Shown here: piece after piece, positions 1 to 9,863 of the stretch | Layout of the letters: every line of letters starts with the position of its first letter | Numbering within the stretch: position 1 is the stretch's first letter | Assembly (NCBI RefSeq): GCF_004366375.1 | Contig: NZ_SOEF01000026.1 | Coordinates: forward strand, 1-41,608 | DNA length: 41,608 nt | Origin: Halanaerobium congolense | GTDB taxonomy: Bacteria > Bacillota > Halanaerobiia > Halanaerobiales > Halanaerobiaceae | Reading direction: 5' to 3' | Translations under genes and position numbers: made by a program | The notes under the pieces: generated by a model | What the model was told of the DNA's origin: nothing | The model's database searches: none | Seen by the model: only the letters and a program-made list of their open reading frames with translations

Positions 1-316
1 TTTTTAAAGTACTGGATAATATACAGAGTTTAGAATTTGGTTGACATTGAATTCTAAAAGAACTGTAAAATTTTAAGAAAATAAAGGAAGACTACGGGAT
101 ATCTATACCCAATTTTAATAGTGATTTTTACCATAATAACAAAAAATAGATTTTTTAAAAAATTAAACTCAAAAAATTTCTTTTAAATTCCTAAATCAGA
201 TAATTTTAGAGTTAAGCCAAAGGAAAATTATATTTCGTAATTGCTATGAATAATTCAGGTAAAATACTGTTAAGACTATTATTCTTTAATTATAGTATTT
301 CTCCTTTATTTTATTT
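1..316. other. Intergenic region, no gene seen
   Basis: This AT-rich stretch downstream of carB has stops in all frames and no start with a convincing Shine-Dalgarno site. A TTGACA at about 42 followed 17 bases later by TGTAAA could be a weak plus-strand promoter, but no gene follows it. Confidence 0.5.
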
Positions 317-358
317 AGAAAAAGATACTTAAATTTTTAGATTCAAGTATCTTTTTCT
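317..358 (-). terminator. Terminator downstream of carB
   Basis: A perfect 14-bp inverted repeat (arms 317-330 and 345-358, 14-base loop) starts just past the carB stop codon. The stem itself ends in a T-rich run on the minus strand. The reverse strand also continues into T-rich sequence, so it may work in both directions. Confidence 0.75.
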
Positions 359-365
359 AGGTTTT

Positions 366-3300
366 TTATTTCTGATAATCCTGCAGCGCTTTATATTCAA
401 TTCTCTCACCATACTCAATTTCTTTTAAAACTTTAAGCATTGCCTGAGTTGTATCCAGGGAAGTTAAACAGGGTATTCCCATCTCCACTGCCGATCTTCT
501 GATTTTAAAACCATCTCTTTCCGGAAGCTTACCTTTTGTCAGAGTATTGATTACCAGATCAATCTTGTCATCAGAAATCAACTCCAGTGAATCAGGTGAT
601 CCTTCTCCTAATTTTTTAACTATGTCTACCTTAAGACCTTTTTCCTTTAAAGCTGCTGCTGTACCCTCAGTTGCAGCAATCTTAAAACCAAGCTCTGCAA
701 AATCTTTAATATATTCAATGGCTTCTTTCTTATCTTTATCTGCAATTGTGGCCAGAATTGTGCCAGCACGAGGAATCTCAAGTCCGGCTCCAATCAATCC
801 TTTATATAATGCTTTTTCGTAAGTTTCAGCAAGCCCCAAAACTTCCCCAGTTGATTTCATTTCTGGACCCAGATTGGTGTCAACCTGAGTTAATTTGGAA
901 AATGAGAAAACAGGAACTTTAACAGCTACGTGATCTTTTTCTGGAACCAAGCCACTTTCCCAACCTAAATCCTTAAGTTTTCTACCAAGTAAAGCCTTTG
1001 TTGCCAGATCAACCATCGGCACCCCTGTTACTTTGCTCAAATATGGAATTGTCCGGCTGGAGCGGGGATTAACTTCAATCACAAATATTTCTCCCTCACT
1101 GACTACATATTGAATATTGACAACTCCCTTAACATTTAAAGCCTGCGAAATTCTTTCCGTATATTCCACTGCTTTTTGCTTTAACTTCTCAGACAAACGG
1201 TGAGGAGGATAAACTGCTATACTGTCTCCTGAATGAACACCTGCTCTCTCTACGTGTTCCATAATCCCAGGTACTATTACTGTTTCTCCATCAGAAATTG
1301 CATCAATTTCAATTTCAGTACCGCTTAAATATTTATCAACCAAAACCGGTCTATCTGGTGAAATTTTAACAGCATTTCTCATATATTCTTCTAATTCTTG
1401 CTCATTATATACAACTTCCATTGCCCGACCGCCAAGTACATAGGAAGGTCTTACCAGTACTGGATAACCAATTTTAGCAGCAATTTTTTCTGCTTCAGCG
1501 AATGAAGCCGCAACTTCCCCCTGAGGTACTGGAATATCCAGTTCATTTAAAAGACCGATGAATCTATCTCTGTCTTCTGCCAGGTCAATCGAATCAACAG
1601 AAGTTCCAAGTATCTTAACTCCTGCTTCAGCCAGCGGCTCAGCCAGATTAACAGCAGTCTGACCACCAAACTGACAGATAACTCCTTCTGGTTTTTCATT
1701 TTCAATGATATGCATAATATCTTCTTTGGTCAGAGGTTCAAAGTATAATCTATCTGAGGTATCAAAATCTGTACTCACGGTTTCTGGATTATTATTAACT
1801 ATAATTGACTCATAACCTTCTTCATTTAAAGTCCAGGCAGAATGAACACTGCAGTAATCGAATTCTATACCCTGGCCGATCCTAATTGGTCCTGAACCAA
1901 TTACCATTACTTTCTTCTTTTCAGTTGGCTGAGCTTCATTAACCTTTTCATAAGAAGAATAATAGTAAGGTGTTTCTGCTTCGAATTCTGCTGCACAGGT
2001 ATCCACCATTTTAAATACGGGTTTTAACTGCAGCTGGTCCCGGATGCTTTTTATTTCCGCTTCTGTTTTTTCAGTCAAAAGAGCAATCTCAGAATCTGAA
2101 AACCCTTTTTCTTTAGCCTTGTAAAGTAGTTCTCTGTTTTCACTTATATTTTCTTTATTGGCAGCTAGAGAGTTTTCAAGCTCAATAATGTTTTTAATTT
2201 TATATAAAAAGAAAGTGCTGATTTCAGTTATTTGGTTAATTTTTCCGACTGTATAACCACGGCGCAGCGCTTCTGCTATCACAAAAAGTCGATTATCATC
2301 TGCCGCAAATAAGGCATCTTCAATTTCCGGGTCACTCATTTTTTTAAATTCTTCTAAGTAGAAGCCATAGCGCCCGATTTCCAGTGAGCGCACAGCCTTG
2401 AGCATTGAAGCCTCCAGATTTCTTTCAATTGCCATTACCTCTCCTGTAGCCTTCATCTGAGTTCCCAAATTACGATCAGCATAGTGAAACTTATCAAAAG
2501 GCCAGCGAGGTATCTTAAAGACTACATAATCTAAAGCTGGCTCAAAACAGGCTGTTGTTTTACCAGTGATTGCATTTTCAATCTCATCTAAGCTGTAGCC
2601 TAAGGCTATTCTGGCTGAAACTTTAGCAATTGGATAACCGGTTGCCTTTGATGCCAAGGCACTAGAGCGGCTGACTCTGGGGTTTACCTCAATTATATAA
2701 TACTGAAAACTCTCGGGATCAAGTGCATACTGAACATTACAACCACCTTCAATTCCTAAGGCTCTTATTATCTTTAAAGCTGAGCTTCTAAACATCTGAT
2801 ATTCTTTATCTGTTAAAGTCTGACTGGGAGCTACAACAATACTGTCACCAGTGTGAACACCTACCGGATCAAAGTTTTCCATATTGCAAACAACTATACA
2901 GTTATCATTTTTATCCCGCATTACCTCATATTCTATTTCCTTCCAGCCTTTAATACTTTTTTCGATTAAAACCTGGCCAATCAGGCTGTGTTTAAAACCA
3001 CGGGCAGTGATTTCTTTTAATTCTTCCAAATTATCAGCAACACCACCACCGGTTCCTCCCATAGTATAGGCAGGACGTACAATTACCGGATATCCGATTT
3101 TAGCTGCAATTTCAGCTGCCTGATCAATGTTTTCTGCAATTTTACTGTCTAAAATTGGTTCTCCAATTTCATTCATTAATTCTTTAAAAGTATTTCTATC
3201 TTCTGCCTTCTCGATTGTATCAATTGGAGTTCCTAAAAGTTCTACATTCAAATCTTCTAAAATATTTGTTTCGGCTAAGTCTATAGCCAAGTTTAAAGCA

Positions 3301-3581
3301 ATCTGTCCTCCTAAGGTTGGAATCAGTCCATCGGGATTTTCTTTTTTTAAAATTTCTATAATACTTTCAACAGTTAGGGGTTCAATATAAACACGATCAG
3401 CCATATTCTCATCTGTCATAATTGTAGCCGGATTGCTGTTGACCAAAACAACTTCTAAGCCTTCTTCTTTCAAAGCCCGACAGGCCTGACTCCCTGAATA
3501 ATCAAATTCAGCTGCCTGACCGATAATAATTGGACCTGAACCAATAACCATAACTTTTTTAATATCTTCTCTCTTCGGCAT
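366..3581 (-). CDS. carB: Carbamoyl-phosphate synthase large subunit
   Basis: CarB makes carbamoyl phosphate from bicarbonate, ammonia delivered by CarA and two ATP, for pyrimidine and arginine synthesis. The 1071-residue protein is full length and shows the internal duplication: each half begins with a V-M-V-I-G-S-G-P-I dinucleotide-type motif (about residues 10 and 560) and carries an ATP-grasp domain with an E-V-N-P-R motif. The last ~130 residues form the methylglyoxal-synthase-like allosteric domain. The ATG has a TAGGAGG site. carA lies 93 bases upstream on the same strand, so the two are one transcript controlled by the PyrR-type leader ahead of carA. Nothing is missing or broken. Confidence 0.97.
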   Translation of the reverse strand: MPKREDIKKVMVIGSGPIIIGQAAEFDYSGSQACRALKEEGLEVVLVNSNPATIMTDENMADRVYIEPLTVESIIEILKKENPDGLIPTLGGQIALNLAIDLAETNILEDLNVELLGTPIDTIEKAEDRNTFKELMNEIGEPILDSKIAENIDQAAEIAAKIGYPVIVRPAYTMGGTGGGVADNLEELKEITARGFKHSLIGQVLIEKSIKGWKEIEYEVMRDKNDNCIVVCNMENFDPVGVHTGDSIVVAPSQTLTDKEYQMFRSSALKIIRALGIEGGCNVQYALDPESFQYYIIEVNPRVSRSSALASKATGYPIAKVSARIALGYSLDEIENAITGKTTACFEPALDYVVFKIPRWPFDKFHYADRNLGTQMKATGEVMAIERNLEASMLKAVRSLEIGRYGFYLEEFKKMSDPEIEDALFAADDNRLFVIAEALRRGYTVGKINQITEISTFFLYKIKNIIELENSLAANKENISENRELLYKAKEKGFSDSEIALLTEKTEAEIKSIRDQLQLKPVFKMVDTCAAEFEAETPYYYSSYEKVNEAQPTEKKKVMVIGSGPIRIGQGIEFDYCSVHSAWTLNEEGYESIIVNNNPETVSTDFDTSDRLYFEPLTKEDIMHIIENEKPEGVICQFGGQTAVNLAEPLAEAGVKILGTSVDSIDLAEDRDRFIGLLNELDIPVPQGEVAASFAEAEKIAAKIGYPVLVRPSYVLGGRAMEVVYNEQELEEYMRNAVKISPDRPVLVDKYLSGTEIEIDAISDGETVIVPGIMEHVERAGVHSGDSIAVYPPHRLSEKLKQKAVEYTERISQALNVKGVVNIQYVVSEGEIFVIEVNPRSSRTIPYLSKVTGVPMVDLATKALLGRKLKDLGWESGLVPEKDHVAVKVPVFSFSKLTQVDTNLGPEMKSTGEVLGLAETYEKALYKGLIGAGLEIPRAGTILATIADKDKKEAIEYIKDFAELGFKIAATEGTAAALKEKGLKVDIVKKLGEGSPDSLELISDDKIDLVINTLTKGKLPERDGFKIRRSAVEMGIPCLTSLDTTQAMLKVLKEIEYGERIEYKALQDYQK

Positions 3582-3674
3582 CTTATCCTCCTATTGTGTT
3601 ATTCTAAATTTGTTTGATTTAAATTATTTAGATATTATTTAGAAATATTTGCTAAGTCCCCAGTACTATCAGCA

Positions 3675-4748
3675 TCAGCGCATTAAGTTAACAAATTGAT
3701 CAAATAAATAGTGAGAGTCTTCTGGTCCTGGTGAAGCTTCAGGATGATACTGAACAGAAAAAGCTGGATAATTTTGGTGTTTAAAACCTTCAACTGTTTG
3801 ATCATTAACATTAATATGGGTTAATTCTAGATTCAAATCATTTAGCGAATCTTCTTTAATTGCAAAACCATGATTTTGAGAAGTAATGTAAACTCTGTTA
3901 GTACTTAAATCCTTAACTGGATGATTGGCTCCCCGGTGGCCAAATTTAAGTTTATAGGTATCTGCACCACAGGCTCTTCCCAAAAGCTGATGACCGAGAC
4001 AAATTCCAAAAATAGGAACCTCACCTAAAAGTTCACTAATGGTCGCTGCCACATAATCTGCATCCTCTGGATCTCCAGGTCCATTGGAAAACATTACTCC
4101 ATCAGGATTATAATTTAATATATTCTGAGCCGATGTGCTGGCCGGTACCATTATCACTTCACAATTACGCTTAACTAGTGAATTTTTGATATTATCTTTA
4201 GCTCCACAGTCAACTAAAATCACTCGATACTTATTTCCTGTTCCATAAGTTTTTGTTTCTTTTCTGCTGACAAGTGAAACTAAATCCCTTCCCGAAAGTC
4301 CTGGTGCTTTTTTTGCCTTCTCGATTAATTTCTGCCTACTTAAGTTTTCAGTAGTTATAATCCCGCGCATCGTTCCCTGCTGCCTCAATATTTTAATTAA
4401 AGCTCTAGTATCTATGCCCCTGATTGCAGTAATTTCGTTTTCTTTTAAATATTCTTCAAGTTTTTTCTTTAGACGCCAGTTTTCCGGTTCCTCTGCAAAT
4501 TCTTTGACTATAAAGCCATTAACATGAGATTTGATAGATTCAAAGTCGTCTTCATTAATCCCATAATTTCCGATTAAAGGATAGGTCATACAGACAATTT
4601 CTCCCTTATAGGAAGGATCAGTCAGTATTTCTTGATAACCAGTCATACTAGTATTAAAAACAATTTCACCTGAACTTTCCTTATCAGTTCCAAAAATTTC
4701 TCCATTAAAAATACTGCCTTCTTCTAGAACAAGTTTTGCTTTTTTCAT
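3675..4748 (-). CDS. carA: Carbamoyl-phosphate synthase small (glutaminase) subunit
   Basis: CarA hydrolyses glutamine and channels ammonia to CarB. The 357-residue protein has the N-terminal CPSase small-chain domain (about 1-150) and a C-terminal class I glutamine amidotransferase domain. The nucleophile is Cys250 in G-I-C-L-G-H, and the His335/Glu337 pair sits in Q-Y-H-P-E. The start has a GGAGGT site. It is the first gene of carAB; the long leader ahead of it holds a promoter, a PyrR site and an attenuator. Because the leader shows PyrR-type control, this copy probably serves pyrimidine synthesis mainly (inference). Confidence 0.97.
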   Translation of the reverse strand: MKKAKLVLEEGSIFNGEIFGTDKESSGEIVFNTSMTGYQEILTDPSYKGEIVCMTYPLIGNYGINEDDFESIKSHVNGFIVKEFAEEPENWRLKKKLEEYLKENEITAIRGIDTRALIKILRQQGTMRGIITTENLSRQKLIEKAKKAPGLSGRDLVSLVSRKETKTYGTGNKYRVILVDCGAKDNIKNSLVKRNCEVIMVPASTSAQNILNYNPDGVMFSNGPGDPEDADYVAATISELLGEVPIFGICLGHQLLGRACGADTYKLKFGHRGANHPVKDLSTNRVYITSQNHGFAIKEDSLNDLNLELTHINVNDQTVEGFKHQNYPAFSVQYHPEASPGPEDSHYLFDQFVNLMR

Positions 4749-4860
4749 ATAGCTACCTCCACCACTATTGGTTTACAAAAATAAACAGATAAATTAAAAA
4801 ATCTAAAGATAATTTATCTTTTGTTACTTAATACAGTAAATTATTAAATTTTAATCATAA

Positions 4861-4899
4861 AAATAAAACCTTCTCCCCAGAAAGAATGGTTTGAAGGTT
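4861..4899 (-). terminator. Attenuator terminator in the carAB leader
   Basis: On the minus strand AACCTTC (4893-4899) pairs with GAAGGTT (4867-4873) across a 19-base loop, followed by a T-rich tail (TTTTATTTTTAT). It lies about 120 bases before the carA start, downstream of the PyrR site. The 5' arm can instead pair with the PyrR-hairpin 3' arm at 4958-4966, the competition expected of an attenuator. Confidence 0.75.
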
Positions 4900-4957
4900 A
4901 AATTGACACAGCTATCCCAAAATTTAAGAATTTATTATCTTAAATTAATTGCTTAGC

Positions 4958-4998
4958 TCAACCCTTACCAGCCTCTCTGGACTGATTTAAAAGGTTAA
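4958..4998 (-). promoter_or_regulatory. PyrR-binding anti-antiterminator hairpin of carAB
   Basis: The minus strand holds AGTCCAGAGAGGCTGGTAAG (4964-4983), close to the PyrR RNA-binding consensus as I remember it from Bacillus pyr leaders (ARUCCAGAGAGGCUNGCAAGG). It folds as a hairpin: the inner stem CAGTC/GGCTG closes a CAGAGA loop, and the outer stem TTAACCTT (4991-4998) pairs with AAGGGTTGA (4958-4966) with one bulge. The terminator's 5' arm repeats the TTAACCTT sequence, so the 4958-4966 strand can pair with either. UMP-bound PyrR would stabilise this hairpin and let the terminator form. pyrR itself is outside the window. Confidence 0.85.
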
Positions 4999-5022
4999 TC
5001 TATTCTTTTATTATTGTGATTT

Positions 5023-5051
5023 AGTTTAACATTAATACTGAAAACTGTCAA
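5023..5051 (-). promoter_or_regulatory. carAB promoter
   Basis: A consensus -35 TTGACA (5046-5051) is separated by 17 bases from a -10-like TAAACT (5023-5028). Transcription would start near 5015, just ahead of the PyrR hairpin. The promoter begins only ~20 bases after the hydrogenase stop codon, so hydrogenase readthrough could also enter the attenuator. Confidence 0.7.
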
Positions 5052-5069
5052 TAGTTATCCATGTATCCA

Positions 5070-6782
5070 TTAAATTTTTCGCACTTTATATTTTGTGTGC
5101 AGTAATTTATGAGCAATTTCACTTCCTGGGTTTTCCAAATATTCCTTATATAATTTAATTATATAAGGATTTTCATGTGATTTTCTTAATTTTTTGTTTG
5201 TATCTATTTCATAAATAGCTTTCATTCTATTTTTTAAGACCTCTTTATCTGCAGCTAGTGGTTGACCTCCTCCTCCAAGACAGCCGCCCGGGCAGGCCAT
5301 AAATTCTATAAAATGAAATTCCTCGCCTTTTTTAATCATTTCAAAAACTTTCCTTGCATTTGAGAGTCCATGAGCAACTGCAGCTTTAACTTCTAACCCA
5401 TCGATATTAACAGTAATTTTTTTAATTTCATCAAAACCCCTTACACTATTAATATCAATCTCCTCTAATTCTTTTCCTGTTATTTTTTCATAAGCAGTTC
5501 TTAATGCAGCTTCCATAACACCACCTGTTGTCCCAAATATAGCTCCTGCACCAGTAGATTCACCCATTAGTTGATCAAAATTGCTGTCTTCAAGATTTTC
5601 AAACTTAAATCCAGCCTCCTTTATCATCTGAGCAAGTTCTCTTGTTGTTAAGACATAATCAACATCGCCAGCCATTTCCTCTCTTTGAGCTTCAAACTTT
5701 TTGGCAGTACAGGGCATAATAGAAACTACTATAAGATCTTTTTCTTCAACTTCAGTATTATCCAGATAATATGAGTGAGCCAGTGCTCCAAACATCTGCT
5801 GTGGTGATTTGCAGGAAGAAAGATTATCTAAATATTCCGGATAATATTCTTCAATAAAATTTATCCAGCCTGGGCTGCAGGAAGTAAAAAGAGGTAACTT
5901 ACCCCCCTGATTAATTCTTTCAACAAATTCATTTGCTTCTTCCACAATTGTTAAATCAGCAGCAAAATTAGTATCAAATACCTTATCAAAACCAAGCTTT
6001 TTTAATGCTGTTACCATTTTTTCTGTACAAATTTCACCTGATTTGCCACTAAATGCTTCTGAAAGTGAAACTCTAACTGCGGGTGCAGTCTGAACCACAA
6101 CATGTTTTTCTGGATCATCCAGCGCCTGCCAGACTTCTTCAATATATTCTTTTTCACGAAGCGCACCGGTTGGACATACTAAAGTACACTGTCCACATAA
6201 AACACAGGGACTATCAGCTAAATTTTCATAGAAAGACGGCTTAATTACTGTTTCAAACCCCCTTCCAAAAACTTGAACTGCCTCTACTGATTGAATATCT
6301 CTACAAACACTTTCACAGCGCCTGCACAGGATACATTTTTCTGGATCACGAAAAATTGATGGTGTGGATTGGTCTATTTGATAACTGCTTTTTTTACCTT
6401 CAAACCTTACTTCTCTAACACCAAATTCTTCAGCAATTTCTCTTAACTCACAACTTTCGTTACTAATACAGCTAGGACATTCGATATTATGATTTGAGAG
6501 TAAAAACTCTAAATTCATTTTCCTATTCCTTCTAACTCTACTGCTGTTAGTCTTAATTTTTAGCCCCTCAGATACTGGAGTTATACAGGAAGCTGCAAGT
6601 TTACCTGAATTTTCAATTTCTACCAGACAGATTCTGCAGGCTCCAATTAAGTTTTTTTCTTCTAAATAGCATAGTGTTGGGATATCTTTATTTAATTTTT
6701 TCGCTGCATCTAAGATAGATGTTTCCGCTTCAACTTCTATACTTTCTCCATCAATTTCTATATTAACTAATTTATTTTCCAT
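5070..6782 (-). CDS. hydA: [FeFe] hydrogenase catalytic subunit (HydA type)
   Basis: This is the H2-evolving subunit of a trimeric NADH-linked hydrogenase. Domains in order over 570 residues: a [2Fe-2S] ferredoxin domain (Cys38, 49, 52, 66), a His-Cys3 [4Fe-4S] motif (His98 to Cys111), a two-[4Fe-4S] ferredoxin (Cys150-160 and 193-203), then the H-cluster domain. H-cluster motifs are T-S-C-S-P-G-W (300-306), M-P-C-T-A-K-K-F-E (356-364) and E-F-M-A-C-P-G-G-C-L-G (493-503). The C-terminal small-subunit-like tail is present. In the first motif the second cysteine, a cubane ligand in clostridial CpI, is serine. The ATG directly follows the stop of the upstream NuoF-like gene, so translation is probably coupled. 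Confidence 0.93.
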   Translation of the reverse strand: MENKLVNIEIDGESIEVEAETSILDAAKKLNKDIPTLCYLEEKNLIGACRICLVEIENSGKLAASCITPVSEGLKIKTNSSRVRRNRKMNLEFLLSNHNIECPSCISNESCELREIAEEFGVREVRFEGKKSSYQIDQSTPSIFRDPEKCILCRRCESVCRDIQSVEAVQVFGRGFETVIKPSFYENLADSPCVLCGQCTLVCPTGALREKEYIEEVWQALDDPEKHVVVQTAPAVRVSLSEAFSGKSGEICTEKMVTALKKLGFDKVFDTNFAADLTIVEEANEFVERINQGGKLPLFTSCSPGWINFIEEYYPEYLDNLSSCKSPQQMFGALAHSYYLDNTEVEEKDLIVVSIMPCTAKKFEAQREEMAGDVDYVLTTRELAQMIKEAGFKFENLEDSNFDQLMGESTGAGAIFGTTGGVMEAALRTAYEKITGKELEEIDINSVRGFDEIKKITVNIDGLEVKAAVAHGLSNARKVFEMIKKGEEFHFIEFMACPGGCLGGGGQPLAADKEVLKNRMKAIYEIDTNKKLRKSHENPYIIKLYKEYLENPGSEIAHKLLHTKYKVRKI

Positions 6783-9700
6783 TTATATCACTTCCTCTTT
6801 TTCTTTAACATCACAGCGTAAGCAGCGAGATGCTTCTTCAACTGCCTGATCCAAAGAATATCCTTTTTCAACCTCTTTAAATCCTCTTTTTCTTTCAGAC
6901 AGAAGTATTGTAGGCATCTTGACTCTGGATTTTTGTTCCTCTAAAATAGGACTGGAGATATTTCTTTCAAAATTTTCTTTTTTAACTACTTCTCCATCAC
7001 CACCCAGGTATTTATCAATTTCTGAGGCTGCCTTTTTACCCTGCTGAATTGATTCAACTACTGTTGAAGGACCGCTTACACAGTCTCCCCCTGCAAAAAC
7101 CCAGTCAACATTTGTCGAAAAATCTCCTTCAGTCTTAATCAAATTACTTTTTGTTAACTCAACTTTAAATTTACCTTTATTAAAATAATCTTCAACTTCC
7201 TGACCAACTGCAGAAATAATAATATCGGTATCAATCATTAACTTTGAGTCTTTAATTTCAACCGGTTTTCTTCTACCACTTTGATCAAATTTTCCACCTT
7301 TAACTTCTAAACATTCTAATTTTTTAATTTTATTATTTTCAGAATGAATTTTATATGGATTCAGCTGTGAATAAATATTTACTTTTTCATATTCAGCTTC
7401 TTTTATCTCTTCTTTGTGTGCAGGCATATCATTCTTAGTTCTGCGGTAAATAATATTCACTTCTTCAGCCCCAAGTCTAATCATATTTCTGGCAGTATCA
7501 ATTGCAGCATTTCCGCCTCCAATTACAGATATTTTCTTATCTTTAAAATCAAATTCATGACCCTGATTTAGCTTTTTCAAAACATCTAAAGCAGAGTAAT
7601 AACCTTCTACTCCCTCATTTCCTTCAATATTTAAGTCTCTATCTTTTTGAGCTCCTACAGCCAGATATACAGCCCAAAAACCTTCTTCTCTTAAATCTTC
7701 AATTAATATATCTTTTCCGATTTTAGTATTTACAACAATTTCTACCCCCATTGCTGTTAAAACACCAATTTCTTCATTTAAGAGTTCTTTTGGCAAACGA
7801 TATTCTGGAATTCCTAAAGCAAGCATTCCTCCTACTTCTGTTTCCGCCTCAAATATTGTAACCTGATAACCTTTTTTGCGCAGATAAAAAGCTGCAGTTA
7901 AACCTGAAGGGCCAGAACCAATTACTGCAATTTTTTTATCTTTTTCTGCTTCAATTTCTGGAATTGGAAAACCATCTTCATTTTTTAATAGATAATCACT
8001 AGCAAATCTTTTTAATTCTCTTATTGCTAGAGCTTCATCTATTCCATCCCTGTTACATGCATTTTCACAGAGATTATAACAAACCCGACCACAAACTAAA
8101 ACTAAAGGATTTTCAATTTGAATAATTTGATAAGCTCGTTTGTAATCACCATGTCTGATAGCATCAATATAAAGAGGTACATCTACATTTGCTGGACAAG
8201 CATTCTGACAGGGAGAAGTAAATAAGGAAGCACAAACTGAAGAATCACAATGTTTGTTTTCAATATGATCCAGATATTCGTCTTTAAAATATCTTATGGT
8301 ACTTAAAACTGGGTTAGGAGCAGACTGACCTAAACCACAGAAAGAAGAGTCTTTGACTACTTCTCCCATTTCTATAAGTAAATCTAAATCCTGCTTTTCA
8401 CCACGGCCTTCACTGATTTTTTCTAGAACTTCAAGCATTCTTGTTGTCCCAATTCTACAGGATGTACACTGACCACATGATTCGTCTTTACAGAAATCAA
8501 TAAAATATTTTGCTAAATCAACCATACAGGTCTGAGTGTCCATTACTATTAAACCTCCAGATCCCATTATAGTTCCTAACTCTTTAAGCGAATCATAATC
8601 AATTGGAACATTTAAGTGTTCAACTGGAATACATCCTCCAGACGGTCCACCTGTTTGAGCCGCTTTAAATTCTGCATCATTTTCTAGTCCTCCACAAATG
8701 TCAAATATTATTTCTCCTGGCGTGGTTCCCATCGGAACTTCCACTAAACCATTAGTTTTTATTTTTCCAGCCAGAGCAAAAACTTTGGTACCCGGACTCG
8801 CTTCTGTACCAGTCTTTTTAAACCATTCACTACCCTTACGTATTATTTCAGGAACATTAGATAAAGTCTCAACATTGTTAATAACTGTTGCTTTTTTAAA
8901 TAAACCAGACTCGCTTGGAAATGGTGGTTTAGAACGGGGCTCTCCTCTTTTTCCTTCAATCGAAGCAATAAGTGAAGTTTCTTCTCCACAAACAAAGGCA
9001 CCTGCCCCCAATCTAATGTTTACTTTAAAATCAAAACCACTGCCTAAAATATTTTCTCCAAGCAAACCCATTTCTTCTGCTGATTCAATTGCATTTTTAA
9101 GTCTTTTAATTGCTAATGGATACTCAGCTCGGCAGTAAATATATCCCTGGGAAGCACCAATTGCATAAGCTGCTAAAGCCATCCCTTCCAGCAGTCTGTG
9201 AGGGTCCCCTTCCAAAATGCTTCTATCCATAAAAGCACCTGGGTCCCCTTCATCAGCATTACAGATTAAATATTTTTCTTGATCATTATTTTTTGCTGCA
9301 AGTTCCCACTTTAACCCGGTTGGAAAACCTGCTCCACCTCTACCACGCAATTTTGCATCCTTGATAATTTTTATTACTTCAGTTGAACTGAAACTTTCTA
9401 AAGCTCTGGCAAGCCCAAGATAACCGTGATTTGCAATTGCCTCTTCTATATTTTCTGGATTAATATTTCCACAATTTTTGAGTACAATCCGTTTTTGTTT
9501 GCTAAAAAAGTCACTTTCTGGATCAATCAACCAGCGATTTATGATATTTTTTTCAATTAAATGTGATTTTAAAATTTCTCTAGCTTTTTCCGGGTTTAAA
9601 TTACCATAGATAAAACGTTTATTATCAGTTCTAATCTCCATAATTGGTTCTTCAGCACAGATACCCAGGCAGCCAGTTATTGAAATTTCTATATCATTTA

Positions 9701-9863
9701 AATTCAAATTTTTTAATTCCTTTTTTACTGCTGTAAGTATTTCTTCTGCACCTGCTGCAATTCCACAGGTACCCATACCAATAACAATTCTATCTTTTTT
9801 TATGTCTGAATATTTAGCAAATAAGTCCTTTTGAATTTCTTCTAATTCTCCTATTTTAAGCAT
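6783..9863 (-). CDS. hydB: NuoF/HydB-like NADH subunit fused to a GltD/NfnB-like flavoprotein
   Basis: The chosen ATG (9861-9863) has AAGGAGG six bases upstream and overlaps the previous stop; an in-frame ATG at 9887 has no such site. Over 1026 residues: a thioredoxin-like [2Fe-2S] domain (Cys33, 65, 69), a NuoF core with the FMN/NADH glycine motifs (G-R-G-G-A-G-F near 173 and G-A-G-A-F-V-C-G-E-E near 286), an SLBB region, and [4Fe-4S] Cys463, 466, 469, 509. From about 540 the usual C-terminal two-cluster ferredoxin is replaced by a full GltD-like unit. This has cysteines at 552-603, FAD motif G-S-G-P-S-G (649-654), NAD(P)H motif G-G-G-N-A-A (782-787) followed by Y-R-R-T, and A-G-G-D at 924-927. 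It probably links NADH, NADPH and the hydrogenase (inference). Confidence 0.92.
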   Translation of the reverse strand: MLKIGELEEIQKDLFAKYSDIKKDRIVIGMGTCGIAAGAEEILTAVKKELKNLNLNDIEISITGCLGICAEEPIMEIRTDNKRFIYGNLNPEKAREILKSHLIEKNIINRWLIDPESDFFSKQKRIVLKNCGNINPENIEEAIANHGYLGLARALESFSSTEVIKIIKDAKLRGRGGAGFPTGLKWELAAKNNDQEKYLICNADEGDPGAFMDRSILEGDPHRLLEGMALAAYAIGASQGYIYCRAEYPLAIKRLKNAIESAEEMGLLGENILGSGFDFKVNIRLGAGAFVCGEETSLIASIEGKRGEPRSKPPFPSESGLFKKATVINNVETLSNVPEIIRKGSEWFKKTGTEASPGTKVFALAGKIKTNGLVEVPMGTTPGEIIFDICGGLENDAEFKAAQTGGPSGGCIPVEHLNVPIDYDSLKELGTIMGSGGLIVMDTQTCMVDLAKYFIDFCKDESCGQCTSCRIGTTRMLEVLEKISEGRGEKQDLDLLIEMGEVVKDSSFCGLGQSAPNPVLSTIRYFKDEYLDHIENKHCDSSVCASLFTSPCQNACPANVDVPLYIDAIRHGDYKRAYQIIQIENPLVLVCGRVCYNLCENACNRDGIDEALAIRELKRFASDYLLKNEDGFPIPEIEAEKDKKIAVIGSGPSGLTAAFYLRKKGYQVTIFEAETEVGGMLALGIPEYRLPKELLNEEIGVLTAMGVEIVVNTKIGKDILIEDLREEGFWAVYLAVGAQKDRDLNIEGNEGVEGYYSALDVLKKLNQGHEFDFKDKKISVIGGGNAAIDTARNMIRLGAEEVNIIYRRTKNDMPAHKEEIKEAEYEKVNIYSQLNPYKIHSENNKIKKLECLEVKGGKFDQSGRRKPVEIKDSKLMIDTDIIISAVGQEVEDYFNKGKFKVELTKSNLIKTEGDFSTNVDWVFAGGDCVSGPSTVVESIQQGKKAASEIDKYLGGDGEVVKKENFERNISSPILEEQKSRVKMPTILLSERKRGFKEVEKGYSLDQAVEEASRCLRCDVKEKEEVI

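Noticed and set aside
1-300. Possible promoter TTGACA...TGTAAA near base 42
   Set aside because: No open frame or RNA gene follows it, so it is probably chance in AT-rich DNA.
547-822. Plus-strand open frame opposite carB
   Set aside because: It is a shadow of the carB coding frame with no ribosome site; other such frames inside carB (2884-3069, 3127-3390) were dropped for the same reason.
8698-9138. 146-codon plus-strand frame opposite the NuoF-like gene
   Set aside because: It lies antisense to strongly conserved NADH/FMN motifs and has no start signals.
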